Shown here: positions 1 through 9,994 of the stretch, one piece after another
Position numbering within the stretch: the first letter of the stretch is position 1
Layout of the letters: the number at the start of each line of letters is the position of its first letter
NCBI GenBank assembly: GCA_021307315.1
Contig: JAJSPD010000214.1
Span: forward strand, 1 to 19,472
DNA from: Bisporella sp. PMI_857
Lineage: Eukaryota > Ascomycota > Leotiomycetes > Helotiales > Helotiaceae
Direction of reading: 5' to 3'
DNA length: 19,472 nucleotides
Notes under the pieces: model-generated
Told to the model about the DNA's origin: nothing
Seen by the model: the letters and a program-made list of their open reading frames with translations, nothing else
Database searches by the model: none
Made by a program: the position numbers and the translations under genes

Positions 1-204
1 CCGGTTGCTATATAGCTAGTTTAGTTGACTTATATTCCGGATACGACTAAATAACGTTACACTTTTGCAGTAAAAATATAACAGCTTTTTACACTTTTTC
101 GGATTGCTTAAATACACGACATTACTTTAAAAAGCGACTAATTCGGTCGCTAAATGCGTAAAAATTATAATGCTTGTACTAAAGCTATTTGTTTTGAAAT
201 AGCT

Positions 205-840
205 GCGCTATTTTTTGACGACATAAGCGTTAAAAGACTTTACACAGATTATAACGAGAAAAAGCGTTGCTTAAATACAGCGATATATGCTTAAGTACAT
301 TCAAAACATTGACAAAACGCTAAAACGTATTAAGCGCGCAGAAAGCTCGATAAGCTTTAAATTTCAGTTTTGCAAAATAAACTAAATATTGTAAGCTTCG
401 TGTGCAACTAAAAAGCAAAAAACTATTTGCGGACAAAGTTATTAAAATTATAAACTAAAAAACACTTGAAAACGTTACGAAAGCTAAAGCATTTTAAGCT
501 TGTACGTGTATTTCGGATTTAAGTCAAAGATTTTAGCATTATTGCGGCACTTATTTACGCTTTAATAAAAAAAGTGTTGTATAGCTTTAGATCTTAAAGT
601 CCAAAAGTAGCTATAAAAACGCTACAAAACGCTATAGTTACAGCGCTAGTGCTTATTCGGATTAATTATAAACTGAATGCCGAAAAATCGTTGTAAAAGT
701 AAATGCTAGCTTAAATAGCTATAGCGGATACTTAAGCTAAAAAGACTTCGTGTTAAGCAAAGTTAAGCTTGCAAGTATAAAAGCGAAACGTAGTCAAAAG
801 CCGAGCGCAACTACAACGCTACAAAGCGGAAATACAAAAG
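205..840 (+). pseudogene. Ty3/gypsy reverse transcriptase remnant
   Basis: Starting at 211 one frame reads FFDDISVKRLYTDYNEKK. This fits the catalytic (F/Y)xDD box of a fungal gypsy reverse transcriptase and the YTDYNE stretch that follows it in a common fungal lineage. Near 380-410 the reading LNIVSFVCN fits the later segment of the same domain. Several stops and at least one frame change lie between. The upstream fingers and palm motifs were not recovered. The call rests on motif memory, not on an alignment. A 61-codon open frame at 750-932 is in the wrong frame for the domain and looks like a product of the AT-rich composition. Confidence 0.7.
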
Positions 841-879
841 CGTTTTTAAATTTAAAAAATTGCAAGTTTAATTATTGCA

Positions 880-1067
880 ATTTACTTTGTATTAGAAACA
901 AATGCAAATGTGCTTGTAGCGCAGCTGAATAAAGCTGCTATAATTACTTAAAAGCTTTAGTTACTCGATAGCTTGCTTAAATAAAGCTATTTGATTTTGA
1001 AGTACGGTATGTGCCCGGAAAACAGTATACAGCCGCTAATGCGCTGTTAAAAAGACTTCGCTATTTG
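880..1067 (+). pseudogene. Ty3/gypsy RNase H remnant
   Basis: At 886-930 the + strand reads FVLETNANVLVAQLN, which matches the start of the gypsy RNase H domain (consensus-like FVLETDAS..LVAQLN). After an apparent 1-nt deletion near 936-945 the next frame gives a KALVTR segment. At 966-1067 it gives R-stop-LA-stop-IKLFDFEVRY, then VPGKQYTAANAL, the usual end of RNase H before the integrase linker. The two stops sit where Trp is expected (TGG to TAG and TAA), as RIP on the opposite strand would produce. This is the best preserved segment of the element. Confidence 0.8.
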
Positions 1068-1589
1068 AAAATACTAATACAAGTAATAAAAAAATATCGA
1101 TAACTGGATTTTAGCGGAGCTTAAAGCGTACGAAATATGTCTTGTTAAACAAAGCAAAAAAGTAATAACGAATCCGAACATAAAACGATTAAAGTTGCGC
1201 AGTAAAAAGCTAATTTTTCAAAAAATAAAAATAAAGTAGCATTTTTGCGTAACGAAAAAAAGTCGACAAAAGTCTAGCTTAAAAAGCTTTGATTACGAAG
1301 CACTTATTTCTAGCTTTAAGTACAGCGAAAAATCTATTAAAATAGCACGCTATTTAACAACGCTTAAAAAGCCAAAAATATAAGTGTTCAAAGTTCCGAA
1401 AGTTTAAAAAAAAAGCGCTAAAGTACAGTGTTACGGCGAAACTGTAGCGCTTGCTAACGAAAAAAATGCTTATTAAGCTTGTAGTAATAATAAGCGAATC
1501 CGCGCAGGATTTTCGTGACGTACACTACTAAAACGGCTACAAAAAAAAAAAAGTACTTATTACAGAATTTTTAACGATACTTTTAGCAT

Positions 1590-2175
1590 AAGTGCTATAA
1601 AAATGTAAAAAACTACGTTAAAACTTGCGAAAAATGTCAATTTAAAGCAGCCGGAAAAAAAAAAGAACTATGTACTTTACGGCGTCGAACGACTAATAGA
1701 AAAATAGCGATTAATATTACTTACATGCCGGCTTAAAAAAAGAAAAAGTACTTAGTTGTAGCTAAAAACGACATAAGTAAGTAGCTTGAAGCAAAAGCTA
1801 TTGCAAACAAAAACGCACTTACTGTTGCACGGTTTATTTAAAAAACGTTATTTGCCGCTATAGCTTTTTCGGAAAAATAGTTGTAAATAGCGAAAAAGAA
1901 TTCAAAAAAAAAGTGCTGACTTGTTTACGAAATAAAAAGTAAACAAAATTCAGTTTTGTATACTACGCTGCAGCTAATAAAATAATCGAAAAAAGCTATA
2001 AATCCCGAAAAACGCACTATTTAAACTAAAAAATGCTAAGTTAACAACTTATTAGCTGTTTTGTTTGCGAAACGCACTACGTTTACGAGCTTACAAAGTA
2101 CACACCGTTTTATATAGTTTACGGACAAAGCTTATTTTGCTTATTAAGTCGCGTTTTTTTACTTAGCGAACACTT
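1590..2175 (+). pseudogene. Ty3/gypsy integrase remnant
   Basis: At 1626-1637 the frame reads TCEKCQFKAAGKKKELC, the CxxC half of the HHCC zinc-binding domain. At 1770-1790 it reads NDISK-stop-LEA, the first catalytic Asp with the D.S.W.EA context; the stop at 1782-1784 replaces Trp. At 2102-2131 it reads TPFYIVYGQS, the conserved C-terminal gypsy integrase motif (TPFyLVYGr). Several stops and frame changes separate these points, and the second Asp and the Glu could not be placed with certainty. The order zinc finger, core and TPFY motif downstream of RNase H fixes the element type as Ty3/gypsy. Confidence 0.8.
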
Positions 2176-2700
2176 TTTACAAAAAAATTACGAACCGATT
2201 AAGCTTATTAAGTTAAAAGCGAAGCAGTTTAAATAAAACAAAAAATGTCGAAAAAGCTATATACAAAAAAACTCGTCGCCGCTAAAAAAAAAAAAAGCTT
2301 TTAATGCTAAACACAGATAAAGCGAAGCCGCTACAAAAAACGACATTGTACTTCGTTATAACTTTGTTAAAAAAATCGATATGTTTTCGAGCAAAAAGCT
2401 TGACTTTCGATAGCTAAGCTATATTAAATACTTAGCGCTAACAATAAAAAAAGTACTATAAGCTAAAAAAGCTTAGCTTAACGAAGCAGCGCTAAAAAAA
2501 CTTTTTCAAAAAGTAGCTTAAGCTATTTTTCAAAAAATAGCTATTTTTATTCGCTAAAAAATAAATAACAAAAGCGAATTAAGCTTTAAACTTGACTTTA
2601 AAAAGCTTAGAAATATTAAAAAGCAAAAAGCGAAAAGCAAGCAATTTGTCGTTAAACCGCTTTATTTAACAAACGCACAAAAAAGCTTATATACCGTGTA

Positions 2701-4607
2701 AATAATTCTAAAAAACACTCGGACTACTAAAGATTCAATATGCTATTAGCTTAAAAACTTTTTTTGTACAAAAAAAGTTTTAGCCGACGATACAACGAGT
2801 TTTAAACCGAGTCGCCGACAGCAGTTGTTACTAACTACTACACGTTTTACTTACTAGCTTAGCGGCGATTATTTTACAGTTTTTTATTTTGCTTTTAGTA
2901 AGCCAAAACGCGCACAATTCAGCACTTTATTGCTTAAGTAAAAGTCGTAGCTGTAGCTTAAACACTTATAAATGCAAAAAAAAAAGCTTCAGTAACTACT
3001 GTACCGATAAGTAAAACGCAACTTTCAGAACTTACGAAAAAAGTAAAAATAAAAAACAGCAAGCTATTTTAAATAAGCTAATTAAAGTCAAACAGCTTTA
3101 AAGCTACAAAAATCAAAGCAGCCAAAAAATACAAAAATTTTCAGCTACTTTAAAAGTAAGCAAAAAATTGTTAAAAAAAAACTAAGCGAAGCACGTCCGT
3201 TAGCAGACTTTTAAGCTCAAAAAAAATCAGCTAAAGCAGCTACTTCCAGCCGTTCAACTTAGCTTAAACCGCGAAGATTAACAGTTAAAAAAAACTTAAG
3301 CTTTGAATTATTTATAAGCTTTCAGCAAGCTACGAAGCCTTAATAACTACGATCTAGTGTTAGTTCCGACAGTCCGTATTCAGTTTAGCAATTCAGTTCA
3401 AAAAGCTTATCCGATCTGAAGTGCTTATTTGTAACGCAATTAGCCAAGTTAGTAGCTTAACAAAGTAAAATTAATCTTTTTTGTTGAAAAAAACGACAAA
3501 CAAAACGCAAAAATACTTACTTGCAACAAGCTTAACTGGTCTAGCTTGTTGCTTTCCGATAATATAAATCAATAATCACAAGCTATTTTTACTAAGCAAT
3601 ATGCACACGTAATACAGTTACTTGGATTTTAACGCTGCTGCGATTAAAAGCGACAACACGTTGAAACACTTTACAGCTTGCTTATAATGCAATACACTAA
3701 GCAAACTTTTAGTAGTTGAATTTCCGCTTTTGCCGCTAAAAGCAGCCGAAGCTCAACAAACAAAGTAAGCTACGAGTAAAAATTTCACTAAGTATAAACA
3801 AATAGCTCGAAAAACATATATCAGTGTTTTCGACTTCGCAACTACAACTACGTTAAAAGCATGTATCGATCTGTTAGTTGCAAAAGTATCGTACTTTGTT
3901 GCTTTACTTTTAGTTTCGGAGAATTGTTCGAAAAAAAAAAATAACGTGTTTGTTGTTTTGCTCGAGCTTTGACTATATTTCTAGTTGTATAGTTGTTAAA
4001 GTTAGAAAAAAAAGCTATAAGCAACAGTTAGCAACAATTAGCAATAAAAATCAAAAAAAAAAACCGCTTTACTTATAGTTTTTGCGTTGCAGCTTTGCTA
4101 GCGCAGCTTCGCTACAGTTTACTTTATTACTAATTCGCATAATATTCGAAAAAAAACGAAGCTGTTTTTGATATTAGCAGTTAGCAATATAAACAAAAAG
4201 CAAAAAACGACTTAGCTTTGTTTTATATCGACAGCTATAAAGTTGAAAAAGATTATAAAGTTAAAAAGCTTCGAAGTTCGGAATAAAAGCGTAATTCGAA
4301 AGTAAAAACGAAAGCCGATTAGTAATTAATTTACTTAACGTTAGCATATTGAAAAGCATACAAAAAAAATGCTTTTTAATACTTTTCAATTTTTTATGTT
4401 TAAAAAGCTTATTTGCTTTATTGTTAAGTATAAAGTTCGAAGCATAAAAAGTCGTATAAAAAGTTCGGCGAAAAAAAAAAGAATCGATCTGAAAGTAAAC
4501 AGTTAGCATTTGGTTTTCGCAAAAAGATTAAGCAACTAAAATCAAGTAAAAATTGATTAGATCCTCGAAATACTTTTTAAAAAAATCGAGATTTCTGAAA
4601 GTCGTTT
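2701..4607. other. AT-rich RIP-mutated DNA without readable genes
   Basis: About 1.9 kb keep the same TpA-rich, CpG-retaining composition, with long A runs on the + strand. No domain could be decoded in any frame. The only long open frame (4261-4509, minus) encodes a Phe/Lys/Asn-rich string typical of AT-rich noise. It is most simply the 3' part of the gypsy element, possibly with nested elements, that has decayed past recognition. No LTR pair or target-site duplication was found here. Confidence 0.6.
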
Positions 4608-4803
4608 TGTTGTTGTTGTTGTGAAGTTGTAAGTTGGAAAAGTGTAAAAAAAGTTGTAACGACGTCGATATTTTATCGCTGGCCAGGCAAGTTGATATTC
4701 ACTTCGAGGCTATAAAGTGAGTCACGTGATGCAACGAAAACATATAGCGCAAAAGCCTAGAAAAAGAACTCGATTTGACTGATCATGAACCTTTATTACT
4801 CTA

Positions 4804-4820
4804 GTACTCGAAGCGAGTAC
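4804..4820. repeat. 7-bp perfect inverted repeat
   Basis: GTACTCG and CGAGTAC are separated by AAG, giving a short perfect hairpin inside the LTR-like block. It could be a protein binding site of the element or chance. Confidence 0.4.
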
Positions 4821-4910
4821 GTATAAGAAAAGGACGGATGTAGTAAGGTTGATTTTCTTTTTTTGCTATTTTGTCACGTGGCGCGTCATGTGATCTGAGA
4901 GCATGAGTTG

Positions 4911-4917
4911 TATATAA
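4911..4917 (+). promoter_or_regulatory. TATA box of a putative LTR promoter
   Basis: TATATAA lies about 35 bp downstream of GTCACGTGG and upstream of an A/T-rich stretch. It is the best TATA box in the window and fits a + strand LTR promoter driving the copia element. No transcript evidence is available. Confidence 0.4.
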
Positions 4918-5359
4918 GTCTTGCTTCGATATAAAGCACACTATCGATAATCAACAATACAATCTTTTTTACTCTTTATATATTACTCTTTTATAAGCTA
5001 TCGACGTTTATTTGTTATATAGAGCTTAGGCTCGCCGGTGCTCTCCCAAGTATGCTACAGATACCGATACCACGCCTACAGGTTTTGAGCTAGATCCTGT
5101 TGCTGTTCTTGCTCTTCAGCATGTTCCCTCCACAATATAAAATTCGAAAAGTATATTAAAAAACTATTACGAACTGTAAAAATCCGCGAAAACAACTAAA
5201 AAGCGCTAGCTTTAATCAAAAACTTTTATTTGCACGAACGTTCGAAACATATTAATATTTGCTATTATTATATTTGTAACTTGTTCGAAAAAAAACGAAT
5301 ATAAGTAACGTACGTGTTTACAGTGTTTATGCTTGCAAACGGACTAACGAAGCTTTTCG

Positions 5360-5521
5360 TGTCACGATCATGGATCATGTGACCTAGACGAGCTTGGCAC
5401 GACCCCTCATTTCTATCATGATCGCGCACAACGATTGCCTTTCCTCCTTAGTTTAGTATTCTCGTAATAGAACCACCTTACTAGCCGCCTCACCAGGCCA
5501 AAGGATTGGGCTTTCGTGACA
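5360..5521. mobile_element. 162-bp solo LTR with TTTCG target-site duplication
   Basis: The segment starts TGTCACGA and ends TCGTGACA, a perfect 8-bp inverted terminal repeat with the TG...CA ends of LTRs. It is flanked by TTTCG at 5355-5359 and TTTCG at 5522-5526, a perfect 5-bp target-site duplication of the kind made by retroviral-type integrases. There is no internal region, so it is a solo LTR left by recombination, or a very small LTR-ended element. Its composition is normal while the host sequence is heavily RIP-mutated, either because it arrived later or because it is too short to be a RIP target. A MITE is a weaker alternative because of the TG/CA ends and the 5-bp duplication. Confidence 0.8.
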
Positions 5522-5789
5522 TTTCGGACGTGTTACTTTCGAAAAGTACTGCTGCTTATTAAAGCTAGTAAAAAAAAAAAAGCGGTTTTTTGCCCGAAAA
5601 AACAACGTTAAAGTCAAGTAAAAGTAAAAAAAAAAAAAAACAGCAGTAGAAAAACAGTAAAAGCTAAATACATGTTTTATTACAAGTGTGCTAAATAAAA
5701 GTGTTAAAAATTAGTAGTGTAGCTTACTTGTAAGCATAAGCTATACTTACGTAATAGCTTAGTTATCAGTAAAAAGTAAAACTTTTTTC

Positions 5790-5890
5790 ACTGAGCGACC
5801 TCCAAATAGTTCCATAATCAAGTTAATTCATCCTCCCTGAACCACTGCACTTGGGCAGACCTTGCGTACAGCACAAGCTTCCACTAATAC
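5790..5890. other. Less mutated patch inside the copia relic
   Basis: About 100 bp keep CpA-rich, near-normal sequence between RIP-mutated flanks. No terminal repeats or duplication were found, so it may be a small insertion or a piece of the original element that escaped mutation. Confidence 0.3.
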
Positions 5891-6964
5891 CTATTTAACA
5901 AATACAAAGAAATCTACAGCAAAATGTTTTAAATTACTTATTAAAAACCTACGATATTTATAGTATAACTTAGACTTCAATTTTCGTACTAACGAGTTTT
6001 TACATAACAAGCTTATTACTGCTTGTTAACAGTACAAAGCTTGTAAATACGTTTGCTACAAACTTGCAGTTACTATTGCAAAGCTAATTAACGACTTACG
6101 GTTTTTTATTACAACGTATAAAGCAACTTAAAGTACTACAAATTTAACAGCGTTTTTTACCGATTGTCGCTACTACTAAAACAACTATAAACACTGCAAC
6201 AGCCGTTACAGCAACAGCTAAAAACTACTTTACTAAAAAAAGCGCTGTTTCGTGTGCAAAAAAAAAGACTGTCGATTATACAAACATACTTTTAAAAAGC
6301 GTAAAAAATCAAAAGCTCGATTTAAAGCTCGCAATTAAAACCGGTTTAACACCAAAAGCCGAAACTTTAACTAGCGTTTTAACGACAGCTTAAAACAGTA
6401 CATTTTGATTTTTGAAAGCAACAACAATAATAGTAACTTAAACGTATTAACAAAACTTTTAATACTTTAACAACTAAACTAGATTTTAATTTTGAATTAG
6501 CTTTTAATAACGAAACATTTAAATTTCAAACTAGCTATTTTGCAAACAATATTACCGACGAAAAAGCAAGTTTAATAATTGCAACTTTAAACAGTCGAGC
6601 TTTAATTTACTTTGTTACAGTTACGAACACTACAACTTTTTTTGCAACAGATTTACCGACATTACAAACACCGACAATTTTACAAACGTTTACAATACAA
6701 ACGTTTACAATATAAACGCTTACAACACTAACAGTTTATTTCGTTACACTTTTGCTTATTTTACAGTATTGTTATTAACACAAGCGCTTTAAAGTACTCG
6801 ACTGTCGGCTACGGCTAATTTCAAACTTTACAACAATAAAACGCAAACTTTACTTTTGACTATTTTACTAAAAGTATAGTTACTGTTTAGTTCGGTATCG
6901 GTTTTATAAAGTTTATCGAGTTAGCAATAGTTAAAACCTCGATCGGCTAAATAAAGTTTTATAT

Positions 6965-7840
6965 AGTCGAAACTAATACACTATTTTTTTTTAGTTTAAC
7001 GAATATAGACTTTTTTAAGTTTATTTAAACAACTTGAAAAACGTACTAATTACGCCGAAAAGCAGCGTATTAGTTATACGTCGATTTAGCTACTTTTTTT
7101 TACTTTAAAATACTTCGTTAAAATTATTTGTTACAGAATTTTTCGACAATAACTTTTGTTATTTAACAAATGTCGAATTGCAACGTTTTTACTGCTGATT
7201 CGGCTATTTTTTAATTAAACGACTACAAACAATTCTAAACCGAACAAATATCGAAATTAACAAGCTTATTTTAGACTACTTAACGAAATTCTGTGTACAT
7301 TGTTAAAAACACAGAAAATTACTAAACAGATTTAAGTTTACATTTTAAAACGACGTTAGTTTCAACTATTGTATTATAGTCGACATTATATACATCAATA
7401 AAAAACTTTTGCTTTATATTGTAGACTAAACAACTCGGTACTAAACAAAAAAATAGTTACAAAATATTAGCGCTAAGTATATATAAAACGTATTACGAGT
7501 ATATTAAATCGACACGTACTTAAAATCTTTTGATTTTATTGCAACCGACGTTAACAAAAACTTTATTAGCAAAAATTTAAAAAATATGCCGGCATTATAA
7601 GCATTAAAATCAAAACTGCTTTAATAAAAACTTACAATTTAGTCGGATTAGTAGAACGATATTACAGCTTTTTACAATAAGCTTACTAAATTATTACAAC
7701 TGAAATCCGTAATATCGACAAAACTATAGCGTTACAAATAGCATTTAAAGCTTTAAACGACTTAATCGACTTTAAAAGTCTTGTTTTAATTTTGTTAGTT
7801 TACGAAGTTTATTTTCGGATTACTAAAATTAACGTACTAT
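6965..7840 (+). pseudogene. Ty1/copia pre-integrase and integrase remnant
   Basis: Near 6975-7010 the frame reads ETNTLFFFSLTNID, like the pre-integrase ETPFLLSLADMD segment of fungal copia polyproteins. At 7382-7426 it reads DIIYINKKLLLYIVD, the first catalytic Asp region. At 7532-7588 it reads FIATDVNKNFISKNLKNM, holding the second Asp. At 7636-7668 it reads LVGLVERYYS, holding the catalytic Glu. The following frame gives AYQIITTEI and then ALQIAFKALNDL, the usual end of the core. All three catalytic acidic positions remain although stops and frame changes disrupt the gene. The order and spacing fit copia, not gypsy. Confidence 0.8.
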
Positions 7841-7969
7841 TTTTGTCAGGTTCCGTACTGGTATATGTAGTAGGATAAGCTTTCTGACATGCGACGTCGG
7901 ATATTGTACCTTTTTGGCCCGCTTAGTGCTGTGGTAAAGCTTATCAACCCTGGCATCTGACACGAGATT

Positions 7970-8198
7970 TCTACTTTTTACAAGCAATTCGACGGCCCCC
8001 GCTAGCTTGCCACACACTTTACAGCTAATTCGACGGCTCCAGCCTGCTTGCACAGCAACAGCCTGCCATGCCCCCTACAGCCAATTCGACGGCTTTTGCC
8101 AGCCTGCCACCCTTTCTACAAGCAATCCGATGGCCCAAGCCTGCCTGCCACACACTTTACAGGCAATTTGATGGCTCTAACTAGCCTGCTACACTTTT
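7970..8198. repeat. Minisatellite of about 41-bp units, five copies
   Basis: The anchor ATTCGACGG or a close variant occurs at 7987, 8028, 8084, 8125 and 8166, with spacings of 41, 56, 41 and 41 bp. Each is followed by a C-rich GCCTGCC-like segment and a TTTACA start of the next unit. The copies diverge by several bases. It begins about 130 bp after the copia relic ends and runs straight into the longer-unit array. Open frames here change from unit to unit and look incidental. Confidence 0.8.
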
Positions 8199-9170
8199 TA
8201 CAATCAACTTTCTTTCTTCGTTGCTGCCCAAGTAGCTGTTACGGCTTTTGAGGCTGTTACAGCTTCTAATTCGATCCTTACAGTCGACTTTTCTCTTTTC
8301 GTTGCTGCCTAGAAAGCTGTTACGGCCTTTGAGGCTGTTACAGCTCTTGATTCGATTTTTACAGTCGACTTTTCTTTTTCCTCGTCACTGCTCAGGGAAC
8401 GATTACAGCTTTTCAGACTGTTACAGTTCCTGATTCGATCTTTACAGTCGACCTTTCTTTTTCTTTGTTGCTGCTCAAAGAGCTACTACGGTCTTTGACG
8501 TTGTTACAGCCTTTGAAGCTGTTACGGCCGTCGATTCAATTTCTATAGCCGTCAATCTTTTTTCCCCACGTTGGTCCCCAGCATTCGACCTTTTTTCGCT
8601 CGTTGCCGCCCAGGTAGCTGTTACGGCCTTTAAGGCTGTTACAGCTCCTGATTCGATCTCTACAGTCGACCCTCTTTTTCTTTGTTGCTGCCCAGAGAGC
8701 TATTACGGCCCTCGACGCTGTTACAGCTTTTGAGGCTGTTACGGCCGTCGATTCAATCCCTATGGCCGTCAACTTTCTTTCCCTTTGCTTTTCAGCATTC
8801 GACTTTCTTTCTTCTGTTGCCGCCCAGCTAGCTTTTACTGCCTCCGGCGCTGTTACAGCTTTTTAGGCTGTTACGGCCCAGGCAGCTATTACGACTTTTG
8901 ACGCTACAGCTTTCGACAATACAGCCTGTAGCGTTACAGCTTTCGACCCTTTTTCCTTTCTGTTGCTGCCCAGGAAACTGTGACAGCCTTTCGGGCTGTT
9001 ACGACTTTTGTAGTAGCTACTACAGCTATCGACGCTACAGCTCTCGACAATACTGCTTGTAGCATTACGGCTACTAACACTACAGCTATCGGCGCTACAG
9101 CCTTCGACGCTGTTACGGCCCGTACAAGCGTGCTACGTACGTTTGTTACGACTTTGGCTAGATACAAGGA
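8199..9170. repeat. Degenerate minisatellite of about 80-120-bp units
   Basis: The phrase TTACAGTCGAC with pyrimidine-rich sequence after it recurs at about 8199, 8279, 8360, 8443, 8661 and 8761 (altered at about 8542 and 8761), joined by GCTGTTACGGCC and GAGGCTGTTACAGCT blocks. From 8905 the pattern changes to shorter ACGCTACAGC(T)TTCGAC units, and about 38 bp at 8910 recur in altered form at 9030. On + the core reads AVTAFEAVTA and on minus AVTASKAVTA, so open frames persist on both strands, but no start, domain or end supports a gene. It could be a decayed repeat-protein gene or a pure tandem repeat. Confidence 0.75.
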
Positions 9171-9249
9171 TATAGGAGAGTTTACGGGTTTTACCGGTTC
9201 TACAGGCTTTTATGGCTATCAGGTTTTCAAGCTTTTAAAGAGTTGCCAG

Positions 9250-9371
9250 TGTTGGAACCTATGTAACTAGTCACGTAAAGAGTTGTGGGTCCCCTCGGGA
9301 CCTGCAACCTCTTCGCGACACGTAGCTTAGAACACAACAACAATCGACACATCTTACACCTGACGCCAACG
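9250..9371. mobile_element. LTR-like fragment, TGTTGG...CCAAC ends
   Basis: The sequence begins TGTTGGAACC and ends GACGCCAAC followed by G where A would complete an inverted terminus. TGTTGG...CCAACA ends are common in Ty1/copia LTRs. It includes a tight hairpin (GGTCCC, CTC, GGGACC) at about 9288-9302. There is no matching target-site duplication (GCCAG left, AGCAT right). It may be the 3' LTR of the copia relic separated by the minisatellite, or chance. Confidence 0.3.
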
Positions 9372-9964
9372 AGCATACTAAGTGAAATCACTAGTCTGCC
9401 CGGCGACCCGTGAGATGCAGTCGACCGACAGTAAAAATCCAGTTATAAACTGTTCCGGTCAAGTAAAACACAGCTTACAGAACAATCTGTTTCTAAAATC
9501 TAAAAAACAATAGGTTTATGCGAATATAGATTTTATATTAAAATACATATTAACGTAGCTTTTTCCGATTTCTATTAAAAGGTTTAAGTTCGTGAACTTT
9601 AAGTACTTTGACTTGTTAAAGCAAGTAAGTAGATTGCGGAACTAGTAGTAAAGCATGCTCGCTTTTAGAAGTACGTAGAGTTGAACTGGTTGTAAACATT
9701 TGTATATGCGATACAAGCACTTCAAGACTAGTACTCAAAGTGTTACGGTTTTATTGGCTGATCCAATATAAATAGAAAATCCTAGTCCGAAAAAGTTGGT
9801 CTGGAAAAAAAGTAAGTATATCACATATAAAACTAAATCCCAATAACATGTATACTACTGAAGAATACTAATTGAGTTAAGCACGAAGCTCCTATTTAAT
9901 AAAAAAGCCATCTACTTATATAAAGTCTTCGTGGGGCTGAATCATTGCATAACAATGATCCGTT

Positions 9965-9994
9965 GGATCATGGATCATTAATAAGCCATGATCC
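9965..9994. repeat. Perfect 9-bp inverted repeat GGATCATGG/CCATGATCC
   Basis: GGATCATGG (9965-9973) pairs with CCATGATCC (9986-9994) across 12 bp. The 13-mer GATCATGGATCAT here is also present at 5366-5378 inside the solo LTR. ATCACGTG follows directly. It may mark an old LTR fragment or a binding site. Confidence 0.5.

Larger units (their letters stand above)
1..2700 (+). mobile_element. RIP-degraded Ty3/gypsy retrotransposon, pol region
   Basis: The stretch is AT-rich, full of TpA and poor in CpA: the first 60 bases hold 11 TpA and no CpA, while CpG is kept. This is the pattern left by RIP. Pol domains of a Ty3/gypsy element can still be read in order on the + strand: reverse transcriptase, RNase H and integrase, with Trp and Gln codons turned into TAG or TAA. 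The 5' LTR, gag and the start of pol lie outside the window. The 3' limit is arbitrary because sequence past about 2400 can no longer be matched to a domain. The domain order rules out Ty1/copia for this part. The element cannot make a working protein. Confidence 0.85.
4608..5130 (+). mobile_element. LTR and leader-like block, probably retrotransposon 5' end
   Basis: Base composition changes to near normal within this block, between two RIP-mutated stretches. It contains CACGTG-type sites (near 4723 and 4875), a TATA box (4911-4917) followed by a T/A-rich tract, and a short open stretch from about 5050 that reads DTDTTPTGFELD before running into AT-rich sequence. A promoter followed by the start of a coding frame is what a 5' LTR plus leader and gag start would look like, and the copia remnant begins just downstream on the same strand. 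No terminal TG/CA pair or duplicate copy was found, so the edges are approximate and the call is an inference. Confidence 0.4.
5131..7843 (+). mobile_element. RIP-degraded, 3'-truncated Ty1/copia retrotransposon
   Basis: This AT-rich stretch reads on + as the first half of a fungal Ty1/copia polyprotein. The gag/protease region (about 5131-6900) can no longer be decoded. From about 6970 a pre-integrase segment and then the integrase core are readable, with stops and frame changes. The reverse transcriptase and RNase H that should follow integrase in copia order are absent: near 7843 the composition jumps to GC-normal sequence. The element is therefore cut off or replaced there. It contains a solo LTR at 5360-5521 and a less mutated patch near 5790-5890. 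Confidence 0.75.

Noticed and set aside
750..932. 60-codon + strand ORF
   Set aside because: It lies over the gypsy reverse transcriptase and RNase H region, but in a different frame from the readable RNase H start at 886-930.
4261..4509. 82-codon minus-strand ORF
   Set aside because: It lies in RIP-mutated AT-rich DNA and encodes a Phe/Lys/Asn-rich string with no domain; long runs without stops on the minus strand follow from the strand bias of the mutations.
7970..8198. CRISPR-like array of regular repeats
   Set aside because: The repeats diverge from copy to copy, have no unique spacers of constant length and no cas genes, and the context is eukaryotic; it is a minisatellite.
8934..9270. 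Overlapping ORFs on both strands in the minisatellite
   Set aside because: Both follow from the tandem repeat; neither has a supported start, domain or splice signal.
9288..9302. GC hairpin as a transcription terminator
   Set aside because: Hairpin terminators are bacterial; this window is fungal, and the hairpin sits in an LTR-like sequence.
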